Under the pieces are notes generated by a model. It saw only the letters and a program-made list of their open reading frames with translations. It was not told the origin of the DNA and did not search any database. Positions 8,063-15,518 of a stretch of DNA of 37,760 bases are shown piece by piece; position 1 is the first letter of the stretch; every line of letters starts with the position of its first letter. Origin of the DNA: Deltaproteobacteria bacterium (lineage in GTDB: Bacteria > Desulfobacterota > Binatia > Binatales > Binataceae); NCBI GenBank assembly GCA_021817345.1, contig JAKAVC010000135.1, positions 1 through 37,760 of the forward strand, written 5' to 3'. The position numbers and the translations under genes were made by a program.

Positions 8063-8911
8063 ATGGACCGCGCGTCACGCAATCTCCGAATCCTCTTCGT
8101 CGCCGTGCCCGGCGCGTTCATGGCGGCGCTGATGCTCGCGCCCGCGTTCGAGGGACTTGTGCTGTCGTTCGACCGGTGCGGGCCGTCGCTTGGAAACTAC
8201 GACGTGCTCTTCGCCGATCCCATGTTCTGGCGGGCGCTCGCGAACAACCTGATTATCCCTGCGGGCAGCCTTGCGCTCGAACTCGCGGCGGGACTTCTGC
8301 TCGCGCTTTACCTGACGGCGCGCCCGAAGCCTTCAGCAGTCGTCGAGATCGCCGCGGTGCTGCCGTTCGCGATACCGGAAATCGTCCTGCTGACGCTCGC
8401 GCGTTATCTGTTCATGCCGCGCGGATACGTCAACGCCGCGCTCGTGGAGGCGGGATTCCATCCGCTCGGATGGCTGCTGCCGAATCATGCGCTCGCGCTC
8501 TTAACGGTGATCATCGTCGACGCCTGGCACGTCACTCCCGTCGTGATGCTCATCCTGATGGGCGGGCTTCAGTCGATCGCGCCGGAGATTTACGAGGCCG
8601 CGGCACTGGACGGCGCCGGAACCTTCGCGACGTTCCGCCATATAACGCTGCCGCTCCTGTTCCCGTCGATCGTCGCCGCCGTGGTGCTGCGCGGCGTCGA
8701 CGCGCTCAGAATATTCTCGACGACGCTCGTCCTGACCGGCGCAGAGGGAGTGCCGGTTCTTTCGACCTACGCCTACCAGCAGTGGACAGACGCTCAGCAG
8801 CAACGGGTCGCGATGGCCGCGTCGGTGATTCTTGCGCTCGCGATCACGATAATCGGGCTTGCGGCGGCGGGCGCGATGCGCCGGTTCGGCACTGCGGAGG
8901 CTCCGCGATGA
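8063..8911 (+). CDS. Sugar ABC transporter permease (MalF/UgpA type)
   Basis: 282 aa, six predicted membrane helices, beginning with IVLFVAVPGAFMAALMLAPAFEGL-like hydrophobic sequence. The cytoplasmic EAA loop (EAAALDGAGTFATFRHITLPLL, about 172-193) is the docking site for the ATPase and is characteristic of MalF/UgpA/ThuF permeases. The length matches the family. It starts 21 bases after the binding-protein stop and its TGA overlaps the ATG of the second permease (ATGA at 8908-8911), implying translational coupling and equal subunit supply. Confidence 0.92.
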   Translation: MDRASRNLRILFVAVPGAFMAALMLAPAFEGLVLSFDRCGPSLGNYDVLFADPMFWRALANNLIIPAGSLALELAAGLLLALYLTARPKPSAVVEIAAVLPFAIPEIVLLTLARYLFMPRGYVNAALVEAGFHPLGWLLPNHALALLTVIIVDAWHVTPVVMLILMGGLQSIAPEIYEAAALDGAGTFATFRHITLPLLFPSIVAAVVLRGVDALRIFSTTLVLTGAEGVPVLSTYAYQQWTDAQQQRVAMAASVILALAITIIGLAAAGAMRRFGTAEAPR

Positions 8912-9747
8912 GTCGCCGCGAAGTATCGATGCCGCACGGCGCCGGAGCGGCGTTCATCAGGCGCGTGGCCGCGCTCGCGATCGTCCTCGGCGCGGCGCTC
9001 CCCATTTACCTCCTGCTCAAGCAGGCGGTGACACCCGAAATCGAGAGCTTTGCGTGGCCGCCGCTCTGGCTGCCCCGTCGCGTCACGGCCGCGCATCTCG
9101 AATCCGTGTTCACGGTCGTCGAGTTTCGCGCCGCAATTATCCGCAGTATCGCGGTAGCGCTGGTGTGCGGCGTTTCGGCCACCGTGATGGGTGCAATGAT
9201 GGGATACGCGATGGCGCGCAGCCGATGGGGCCGGCGCGCCGGAATGACCGCGGTCACGGCGACGCGCCTTCTGCCGATGACCGCGGTGGCGTTGCCGCTC
9301 GCACTCGCCTTCATCCTGATAGGACTGTACGACCGGCCGAGCGCCATCGGCCTTGCGCTGGTGCATAGCGCGCTTGCGCTGCCGATGACGGCGTTGGTGC
9401 TGTTTCCGGCTTTCCTTGCGATTCCACTCGAACTCGAAGAGGCGGCATTCCTCGACGGCGCCTCGCCGCTTCGCATCTTCATGACGATAGATCTGCCGCT
9501 TGCGCGCGCGCCGCTCGCCGCCGCGTTCATCCTGAGCTTCATCCTGAGCTGGGACGAATTCGGCTTTGCGCTGCTCTTGCAGGTCACCAACCGCACGCTC
9601 CCTCCCCTACTCTACTATTACACCGTCTTCGGCGACGTGGGCGCGGCGAGCGCGCTCGCGCTCCTGATGATGATACCGGCAATCTGCGTGCTGGTGGCGC
9701 TTCGGACGGTGCTAAGAGGCGCGCTGATGGCGGGGAGCCTCCGCTAA
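8908..9747 (+). CDS. Sugar ABC transporter permease (MalG/UgpE type)
   Basis: 279 aa from the ATG in the ATGA overlap with the preceding permease. Hydrophobic segments are spaced as in MalG. The EAA loop (EEAAFLDGASPLRIFMTIDLPLA, about 182-204) is intact. LPIYLLLKQAVTPE after the first helix and ATRLLPMTAVALPLALAFI in the middle are typical of the carbohydrate CUT1 MalG-like partner. It pairs with the preceding MalF-like protein to form the membrane channel. The ATPase gene follows after 20 bases. Confidence 0.92.
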   Translation: MSRREVSMPHGAGAAFIRRVAALAIVLGAALPIYLLLKQAVTPEIESFAWPPLWLPRRVTAAHLESVFTVVEFRAAIIRSIAVALVCGVSATVMGAMMGYAMARSRWGRRAGMTAVTATRLLPMTAVALPLALAFILIGLYDRPSAIGLALVHSALALPMTALVLFPAFLAIPLELEEAAFLDGASPLRIFMTIDLPLARAPLAAAFILSFILSWDEFGFALLLQVTNRTLPPLLYYYTVFGDVGAASALALLMMIPAICVLVALRTVLRGALMAGSLR

Positions 9748-9767
9748 TCGCAACTGCGGGAAGTGCG

Positions 9768-10829
9768 GTGCCTGAACTTGTAATCCGGAATCTCTGGCGC
9801 GGGTTTTCTTCCGGCGGCGGCCTGCGCGATATCTCGTTCGAGGTCGAAGCGGGCGAATTTTTCGTGTTGCTGGGACCGTCGGGATGCGGGAAATCCACCC
9901 TGCTTCGGCTGATCGCCGCGCTCGACCCCGCCGATCGCGGCGCTATCGACATAGCGGGAACCCGCGCGGGCCACGGCGCGGTCGCGATGGTTTTCCAGAA
10001 CTACGCGCTCTATCCGCACATGACCGCGTTCGACAACATCGCCTTTCCGCTTCGCCTGATGAAGCTCGGGCACGACGAAATCCGCCGCCGCGTCGCCGCA
10101 TGCGCCCGGACCGCCGGACTCTCGATCGATCTGAACCGCCGACCGGCCGAACTCTCAGGCGGAGAGCGCCAGCGCGTCGCGCTCGCCCGCGCGATCGTGC
10201 GCGAGCCGCGAATCATCCTGATGGACGAGCCGCTCTCCAATCTCGACGCGCAGCTTCGCGCGAGCCTTCGCGTCGAACTGAAACGTTTCCAGCGCGACAC
10301 CGGACGAACCGTAATCTACGTCACCCACGATCAGGTCGAAGCGCTTGCGCTCGCCGACCGGCTGGCCGTGATGCGCGCGGGAAGGATCGAACAGATCGGG
10401 TCGCCGCGCGCCCTCTATGACGCGCCCGCCAACGAATTTGTCGCGTCGTTCGTCGGACAGCCGCCGATGAACCTGGTGCGCGCGCGAATCGCACCGGATC
10501 GGAAATCGCTTCTCGCCGGCGATTCCGTTCTCCGCATCGAACCGCCCGCGGGCGCGCCCGACGAAGTTATCCTCGGAATCCGCCCCGAGGACCTTTCGCT
10601 CGACGCCGATCCCGCGAAAGTTGCAATCGAGACGACGATCGAACGCGCGGAGTTCTCCGGAGCGCGGTTTTTGGTCGTCGCCCGCTTCGGTTCCGCGTAT
10701 CTGCTGACCGAGAGCGTCGAACCGCTGCATACGAGCGAGCGTCGGCGCTTCTATTTCGAGCGCTCGCGTATCCACTTTTTCGACGCGTCCTCGGGCCGTC
10801 GAATTCCCTGGGCGGATCCGTCTCCATAG
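9768..10829 (+). CDS. Sugar ABC transporter ATP-binding protein (MalK/UgpC type)
   Basis: 353 aa with a GTG start (MPELVIRNLWR). All nucleotide-binding motifs are present: Walker A GPSGCGKST, Q-loop FQNYALYPH, signature LSGGERQRVALARA, Walker B IILMDEP, and the H-loop VTHDQ. The region after about residue 235 is the TOBE/MOP regulatory domain seen in CUT1 ATPases (VILGIRPEDLSLDADP). Length fits MalK/UgpC/SugC. It energises the importer made of the three preceding gene products and ends the otsA-to-ATPase run; no clean intrinsic terminator is visible after 10829. Confidence 0.93.
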   Translation: MPELVIRNLWRGFSSGGGLRDISFEVEAGEFFVLLGPSGCGKSTLLRLIAALDPADRGAIDIAGTRAGHGAVAMVFQNYALYPHMTAFDNIAFPLRLMKLGHDEIRRRVAACARTAGLSIDLNRRPAELSGGERQRVALARAIVREPRIILMDEPLSNLDAQLRASLRVELKRFQRDTGRTVIYVTHDQVEALALADRLAVMRAGRIEQIGSPRALYDAPANEFVASFVGQPPMNLVRARIAPDRKSLLAGDSVLRIEPPAGAPDEVILGIRPEDLSLDADPAKVAIETTIERAEFSGARFLVVARFGSAYLLTESVEPLHTSERRRFYFERSRIHFFDASSGRRIPWADPSP

Positions 10830-11038
10830 TTCCGCACCGACGCTCTCTTCAGCGATCCTGCCGCGCGATTCTCCTGGTCATCGCGCATAGGCGGGCTTCG
10901 GAACCTTTTTGAGCGGGCGGCCACCGTCTCCGCCCGGAAAATATCTATGGGAGGGTAACTCGAATGGCGGCTGAGAGGCGGTGAATTTTTAGCGGGTCGG
11001 CGGCCGTCGCGCCGCCACGCCTGTTCGAGAGACGCGAC

Positions 11039-11054
11039 CCCGGCGAAAGCCGGG
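11039..11054 (-). terminator. Hairpin after the DUF2156 gene
   Basis: Perfect 6-bp stem CCCGGC (11039-11044) / GCCGGG (11049-11054) closed by a 4-base loop reading GAAA on the plus strand. It begins 4 bases beyond the stop codon of the leftward DUF2156 gene. No run of T follows, so termination would rely on the stem or on Rho. Confidence 0.45.
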
Positions 11055-11058
11055 CAGA

Positions 11059-12165
11059 TCAGCGGTTGGATGCGGTTTGCGCGGGCGCCCCGCTTTTTCG
11101 CGCCGCGGAGGAAACCTTGCGCGCGAATCCGCGAAGCTCCTCCCGCGCCGCTTTTGCCGCGCCGATTCCGATAGCCATCCACGGCGGCATCCCGGCAAAC
11201 GCCTCGCCGATTGCGTAAAGCGTGCGTATCGAGAAGCGCCGCTCGTTGGATATAGCGTAAACCGGCTCCCATCGCTCCGGCAGCATCTTGGCGCGAAACT
11301 GCTCCAACCCGCGAAAATTGTAGAACCGGTTCGCGTGCGCGCGCGCAAACCGCATCATTGCGCGCAACCACAACGGATTCTTCGCGAGTTCGGCGTCGGC
11401 CCGGGTCGCAAGCGCAACCAACCCGAGCGATACGTAGGAGCCGCCGCCGTCCGCGAACCGCCGCATCGCGTTGTCGATAAGCAGTTCCGCAGTCCCGTTG
11501 GGAGCGCCTCGCGCCCGCGCGACCTGCTCGATCAGATAGCCGCGGCGCGCGGCGATCGGCGATGCGACCAGGAAGGCGGCGATCCTGCCCTCGCGCCGCG
11601 CAACCAGCAGGAGACGATCGCGCACTTCACCCGCGAGCGTCACCGGTTCGGTGAGAAAGTGAAGCGGCGGCAGCGCGCGTCCGTCGAGCCATTCACGAAG
11701 CACGCTCTGCAACTCCGCGTTGTCGCGCGCCTGTTCCGGCTCAAGCGGCTCGATTACGACGCCCTTGTTGCGCGAGCGATTGAGCTGCGCGCGCAGCGAC
11801 GGATGCGATTTCACCGCATCGCTCCACCGGCGCGGATCCCAGACCGGCTGCGCCCCTATCGTCACCGCCGCATGGCGCGGCGAGCCGGCAAAAAGCTCGC
11901 ACATCCGCTCCGCCGCGCACACGTAGCACACCCGGCATCCGTTCGAGCGGGCAAAATCCTCGAACGCGCGGGCGACTTCGGCCAGCACCTCATGCGCGCA
12001 AGCCGGCTCGCCCGCAACAAGCATCACTTTTGCGCGCCGGATATATCCCACCACGCCCGGCGCTTCGGACGAGAACCAATGTTCGATTCCCGGATTCAGG
12101 ATCTGATAGGCCGTGGCGTTCCAGCCATAAGCCATCACAAGTTCTCGCGCGGCGGCTAGGGACAT
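11059..12165 (-). CDS. DUF2156 / phosphatidylglycerol lysyltransferase-like protein, soluble
   Basis: 368 aa, no membrane helices. The sequence shows the hallmarks of DUF2156, the C-terminal catalytic domain of MprF-type aminoacyl-phosphatidylglycerol synthases (a double GNAT fold): LRAQLNRSRNKGVVIEPL, LREWLDGRALPPLHFL, LLVARREGRIAAFLVASPI, GTAELLIDNAMR, and RFYNFRGLEQFRAKMLPERWEPVYA. MprF proteins carry this domain behind a multi-helix flippase; here it stands alone, so aminoacylation of a lipid or another acceptor is possible but unproven. The C-terminal 40 residues are basic and may hold it on the membrane. Monocistronic, divergent from the small Fe-S gene. Confidence 0.75.
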   Translation of the reverse strand: MSLAAARELVMAYGWNATAYQILNPGIEHWFSSEAPGVVGYIRRAKVMLVAGEPACAHEVLAEVARAFEDFARSNGCRVCYVCAAERMCELFAGSPRHAAVTIGAQPVWDPRRWSDAVKSHPSLRAQLNRSRNKGVVIEPLEPEQARDNAELQSVLREWLDGRALPPLHFLTEPVTLAGEVRDRLLLVARREGRIAAFLVASPIAARRGYLIEQVARARGAPNGTAELLIDNAMRRFADGGGSYVSLGLVALATRADAELAKNPLWLRAMMRFARAHANRFYNFRGLEQFRAKMLPERWEPVYAISNERRFSIRTLYAIGEAFAGMPPWMAIGIGAAKAAREELRGFARKVSSAARKSGAPAQTASNR

Positions 12166-12358
12166 CTCGGAACGGGAAGAATCGCGGCGATGCGCTCGCA
12201 GTATGTTCCAATCCTACATGATGCGGGCGCGAACCGACACGATACACCCGCGCCTCTCGCAGGCCCGCCGCGATCCGTGCAAAGATTCAACGCCTTGCGG
12301 CAAACGACCGGCTGAGGCGACGGAGTCGGGAAAATACTAATCAACGGGGAGTATCGCG

Positions 12359-12574
12359 ATGGCGCTCGAAGTGACATGGGATTCCAAAGTATGTACCCAT
12401 TCCGGCAACTGCGTGAAGGGCCTGCCAAAGGTCTTTCGCGTCGAGAACGGCAAGTTCCTTATCGACCCCTCAGGGGCCGACGACGAGAGCGTTCGCGCGG
12501 CGGTCGAAGCCTGTCCCTCGGGAGCGCTGCGAATCAAGCCGGCGCAGGCCGCCCAGCGCCGGCCCGCCCGCTAG
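12359..12574 (+). CDS. Small divergent 4Fe-4S mono-cluster protein (YjdI/Fer4_19-like)
   Basis: 71 aa, with a GGGGAG ribosome site 9 bases before the ATG. The sequence [16 protein letters not shown] (Cys12, His14, Cys18) and [10 protein letters not shown] (Cys52) matches the divergent mono-cluster ferredoxin family typified by E. coli YjdI. Only three cysteines are present, so His14 is the obvious candidate for a fourth ligand. Family members are probably electron carriers or cluster-binding accessory proteins; no partner is known to me. Its stop overlaps, tail to tail, the stop of the MoaD-like gene on the other strand by 4 bases. Confidence 0.82.
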   Translation: MALEVTWDSKVCTHSGNCVKGLPKVFRVENGKFLIDPSGADDESVRAAVEACPSGALRIKPAQAAQRRPAR

Positions 12575-12867
12575 CCGCCGGCGATCGCTCCCACGATGAG
12601 AAATGGCTCGCCACCGCGGGCAACGGCGTCGGGCAGCGGCGCGTCCGGCGGTTCATGGGAAAGATCCCGCTCGCAGGCGAAGAACCTGATGAACGGACGC
12701 CGGCGTTGCGTCACGTGTTCGCGGATCGTTCCGCTGAGCGCCGGATAACGCGCCTCGAGCGCGTCGAGCACCGAACGTTGCGTGACGACGCCCCGGACGT
12801 CGAGTTCGATGTCGCCGTCGATCCGCGCGAGCGCGCGCAGACTGGCCGGGAGCACGACCCGAATCAT
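12571..12867 (-). CDS. MoaD/ThiS-like sulfur-carrier protein
   Basis: 98 aa. Ubiquitin-like (beta-grasp) pattern: [24 protein letters not shown], then [20 protein letters not shown], and a C-terminus ending exactly in Gly-Gly (IVGAIAGG). The terminal Gly-Gly is the part of MoaD/ThiS that is adenylated by an E1-like enzyme and thiocarboxylated, so the carrier function looks intact. No MoaE, MoeB or ThiF homologue is nearby, so its role in molybdopterin or thiamine synthesis is not supported by context. Its ATG overlaps the stop of the upstream BNR-propeller gene (ATGA, complement at 12864-12867), indicating translational coupling. Confidence 0.82.
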   Translation of the reverse strand: MIRVVLPASLRALARIDGDIELDVRGVVTQRSVLDALEARYPALSGTIREHVTQRRRPFIRFFACERDLSHEPPDAPLPDAVARGGEPFLIVGAIAGG

Positions 12868-14042
12868 GGGAGCGTCCGCACTTCCACAGAGAGTACGCTC
12901 GGAAGGTCTCGCACGATCGGAGCCCAACTGTCGCCCGCATCCGCGGAGGCGTACACCTGCCCGCCGGTTGTACCAAAATATATTCCGCACGGATCGAGTG
13001 AATCCACCGCCATCGCGTCGCGTAAAATATCAACGTAGCAGTTGCTTTGCGGCAGACCCTTCGTCAGCGGCTCCCATTCGTTTCCGCCGGTGCGGCTCCG
13101 ATACACGCGCAGCTTTCCCTCGGGCGGGTAATGTTCGGAATCGCTCTTGATCGGAACGACGTAGACCGTGTCCGGCTCGTGCGCGTGAACGTCGAGCGCG
13201 AATCCGAAGTCGGTCGGCAGGTTGCCGCTGATCTCCCGCCACGAATCGCCCGCATCATCGCTGCGCATCACGTCCCAGTGTTTCTGCATGAAAAGCACCT
13301 CCGGGCGCGACTGATGCATCGCGATGCGATGGACGCAGTGGCCAACCTCCGCGTTTGGATCGGGAAGGTTGGCGGACCTGAGCCCGCGGTTGATCGGTTC
13401 CCAGTTCGTGCCGCCGTCGTCGGTGCGGAAAGCGCCCGCCGCCGAGATCGCGATGAACATGCGCCGCGGACTTTTCGAATCCAATATGATCGTGTGCAGG
13501 CACATCCCACCCGCGCCCGGCTGCCACTTCGGCCCTGAGCGATGCCCGCGCAAGCCCGCAAGCTCCCGCCAGGTGTGCGCGCCGTCAGTCGAGCGGAACA
13601 GCGCCGCGTCCTCAACCCCTGCGTAGATCGTGTCCGGGTCAGTGAACGACGGCTCCAGATGCCACACGCGTTTGAATTCCCAGGGACGTTGCGTCCCGTC
13701 GTAGCACTGATGCGTGGAGAGTGGCCGGCCGGTTTCCGCGGACGTGTCATAAACGAACTTGTTGCTCCCACCGCGGGGTAGCCCCTCGGGCGAAATTGTA
13801 ATTCCCCCTCCGGGCGTCTCCCAGGTTTTCCCGCCGTCATTCGACCGCTGGATCACCTGCCCGAACCATCCGGTGGACAGCGACACGTACAGGCGGTTCG
13901 GGTCGGCGGGCGAACCCTTCATATGGAACACTTCCCAACCCGCGAAGTGCGGGCCGCTGACCTCCCAGCCTTCGCGCTTGCCGTCAGATTCCAGGGTGAA
14001 TGCGCCTTTGCGCGTGCCAACCAGCACTCGTATCTTGCTCAT
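12864..14042 (-). CDS. BNR/Asp-box beta-propeller protein (exo-alpha-sialidase-like)
   Basis: 392 aa, no signal peptide. Repeated Asp-box motifs (S/T-x-D-x-G-x-x-W) occur at even spacing: [39 protein letters not shown] and [10 protein letters not shown], plus a degenerate [10 protein letters not shown]. This gives a six- or seven-bladed propeller as in sialidase-like and VPS10/sortilin-like proteins. Genome annotation often calls such proteins exo-alpha-sialidase, but I do not see the arginine triad and FRIP motif of true sialidases, so enzymatic activity is unproven. The coupled MoaD-like gene directly downstream is the main functional clue. Confidence 0.8.
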   Translation of the reverse strand: MSKIRVLVGTRKGAFTLESDGKREGWEVSGPHFAGWEVFHMKGSPADPNRLYVSLSTGWFGQVIQRSNDGGKTWETPGGGITISPEGLPRGGSNKFVYDTSAETGRPLSTHQCYDGTQRPWEFKRVWHLEPSFTDPDTIYAGVEDAALFRSTDGAHTWRELAGLRGHRSGPKWQPGAGGMCLHTIILDSKSPRRMFIAISAAGAFRTDDGGTNWEPINRGLRSANLPDPNAEVGHCVHRIAMHQSRPEVLFMQKHWDVMRSDDAGDSWREISGNLPTDFGFALDVHAHEPDTVYVVPIKSDSEHYPPEGKLRVYRSRTGGNEWEPLTKGLPQSNCYVDILRDAMAVDSLDPCGIYFGTTGGQVYASADAGDSWAPIVRDLPSVLSVEVRTLP

Positions 14043-14148
14043 AATTCGCGGCTCCCTCGGTCCACCGATGCCCTGCGGCTTCGGGTTATATCGAGAGGCG
14101 CTGGCAGTGCCGGCGCCTCCGGCTCACCGCATGACTGCCGCGATCAAC

Positions 14149-14172
14149 GCGCGCGCCGTTTGTTGCGCGCGC
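14149..14172 (-). terminator. GC hairpin after the HxlR-type regulator gene
   Basis: GCGCGCGC at 14149-14156 and 14165-14172 form an 8-bp stem with an 8-base loop, starting 1 base beyond the regulator's stop codon. No T-tract follows, and alternating GC tracts can pair in more than one register, so this is a tentative terminator. Confidence 0.35.
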
Positions 14173-14173
14173 C

Positions 14174-14668
14174 TCACGGCCAGACCCATCGTCCCCGAAT
14201 CTGCAGCGGCGCGGGGTCCCGGTCACGCCATCGCCGCCTGATTTCCGCGAGTACTTTTTCGCGGTTCTTCTCCATCCGATCTATCAGCGCGCACGGCGCC
14301 GCCGTCTTCTCGTGGCGCGCTCCCCAGATCAGCAATTCGAGCAGCACCGGCGCGAGGTCGATTCCCTTCTCGGTCAACCGATAATTCAATTTCCGACGAT
14401 CCACCTTCTCCGGCTCCGCCACCACAATCCCGCTCGCTTCGAGCTTCTTCAGGCGGTCGGCGAGTATGTTGGTTGCGATCCCCTCGCCTGATTCCAGGAA
14501 CTCCTTGAACGTCCGAAATCCGCGAACCATCAGATCGCGAACGATCAGCAGCGACCAGCGATCTCCGAAAAGCTCCAGAGAAATGCTCACCGGGCAGCCC
14601 GAGCGCCGTTCCGACCTCCGGTTCGATGCCACACGCGGGACAATAAGCAGTTCACTTGCATAATACAA
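14174..14668 (-). CDS. HxlR-family winged-helix transcriptional regulator
   Basis: 164 aa if translated from the TTG at 14668; a GTG at 14632 gives 152 aa. Neither has a ribosome site. The HxlR signature is clear: CPVSISLELFGDRWSLLIVRDL (in pieces, about residues 25-46), the recognition part GEGIATNILADRLKKLEASGIV, then the wing with RRKLNYRLTEKGIDLAPVL. Family members are DNA-binding dimers, often sensing electrophiles or redox change through the Cys in the CP(V/I) motif, which is present here (Cys25). An inverted repeat over the start region suggests autoregulation. No obvious target gene sits next to it. Confidence 0.88.
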   Translation of the reverse strand: MYYASELLIVPRVASNRRSERRSGCPVSISLELFGDRWSLLIVRDLMVRGFRTFKEFLESGEGIATNILADRLKKLEASGIVVAEPEKVDRRKLNYRLTEKGIDLAPVLLELLIWGARHEKTAAPCALIDRMEKNREKVLAEIRRRWRDRDPAPLQIRGRWVWP

Positions 14669-14671
14669 GTG
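14653..14671 (-). promoter_or_regulatory. Operator-like inverted repeat at the HxlR gene start
   Basis: CACTTG (14653-14658), seven spacer bases, CAAGTG (14666-14671): a perfect 6+6 dyad. Read on the minus strand the spacer contains TATTAT, a 5/6 match to a -10 box, and the right arm contains the putative TTG start codon. A bound HxlR dimer here would cover promoter and start; if TATTAT is the -10 box the true start is more likely GTG at 14632. Confidence 0.5.
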
Positions 14672-15052
14672 TTAGGATGCGGGATTATCGCCGACAGGGG
14701 CGCCTGTCCTGATGCCGAGGTATGAATTGCCGCACCGACGCGCTAACTCGAGCCCCGACACAGCCGCGGCCGGAGCCCGCGGCATCCGCCGAAATACGAA
14801 GTTCCAGGTGGTTTTCATGCGGGGCCGCGGGTCACGATGGTGCCCGGGGCGGACGCTCACGCCGCGCATAGCGGCAGCCGTCCGGGTAGACGCCGCGCGC
14901 CTGCCCGCGCGCTCGCCGGTGAGGCATCAGTGCGTAGCCCTTCGTCGAGTTCGGCTTGCTTTACGACTTGCCGAATCTTCTCAACCGAGGGGGTCGGAGC
15001 CGCGCGCCTAAAGCTCTCTGACTAATGCTACCGCGATTTACTGGCCGCCGCG
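14672..15052. other. Gene-free stretch with a possible gene remnant
   Basis: About 380 bases between the HxlR gene and the SnoaL-like gene. No complete gene is supported. On the minus strand 14857-15021 is open for 54 codons without a usable start, and reads VEKIRQVVKQAELDEGLR in the middle, which looks like a real helical protein segment. It may be the decayed remains of a gene, or chance. Confidence 0.3.
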
Positions 15053-15478
15053 CTAGATGTGCTCGGGCAGCGCTCCGTCAACGACGACCTGCCGGCTCTC
15101 GAACTTCCACTCGCCGCCGATCTTGCGCAGCCGATCCGTGTAATGACCCACCGCCGAGAGTACTCCTTTGCCGTTAAGGCAGTGGAAGTACGCGAGATAG
15201 CATCCGCCGGTGGCGACGTCGCCGTTCACGCTGAAAGCCACGTTGGTCATCATGTGGATCGGCTTGACGCCGCCGAGCGACTCCTTGTAGATGGCGGTGA
15301 AGCGCCTTAGCCCTTCGCGCCCGGCGTGCCGTCCGAAGCGCGAGCTTTCAAAGACGCCGTCGTCGGTGAAGCAGTCGAGCCATTCGTTCCACTGGCCGTT
15401 GTCAATCGTGCGCGCATAGCGCGCGTACAGTTCGCGGATTTGCTCGCGGTCTTCCCATGTCCCCATGCCGGTAGCCAT
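15053..15478 (-). CDS. SnoaL-like (NTF2-fold) protein
   Basis: 141 aa. The sequence follows the SnoaL_4 pattern: an N-terminal helix REQIRELYARYARTIDNGQW, WLDCFTDDGVFE, a central GREGLRRFTAIY, HMMTNVAFSVNGDVATGGCYL, and VGHYTDRLRKIGGEWKFESRQV. This is the cone-shaped NTF2 fold used by polyketide cyclases, ring-hydroxylating dioxygenase small subunits and steroid isomerase-like enzymes. GGAGGTCA lies 10 bases before the ATG. It starts 40 bases downstream of the CoA-transferase gene in the same direction, so the two probably act on related CoA-linked or aromatic/steroid substrates; the substrate is unknown. Confidence 0.82.
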   Translation of the reverse strand: MATGMGTWEDREQIRELYARYARTIDNGQWNEWLDCFTDDGVFESSRFGRHAGREGLRRFTAIYKESLGGVKPIHMMTNVAFSVNGDVATGGCYLAYFHCLNGKGVLSAVGHYTDRLRKIGGEWKFESRQVVVDGALPEHI

Positions 15479-15518
15479 CCTGATTGACCTCCAAGAGCCG
15501 TCCGCCCCGGGACGGCGG

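Noticed and set aside
12864..14042. Annotation of the BNR-repeat protein as a true exo-alpha-sialidase.
   Set aside because: Asp boxes are present but no signal peptide, FRIP motif or convincing arginine triad is seen; Asp boxes alone define a propeller, not sialidase activity.
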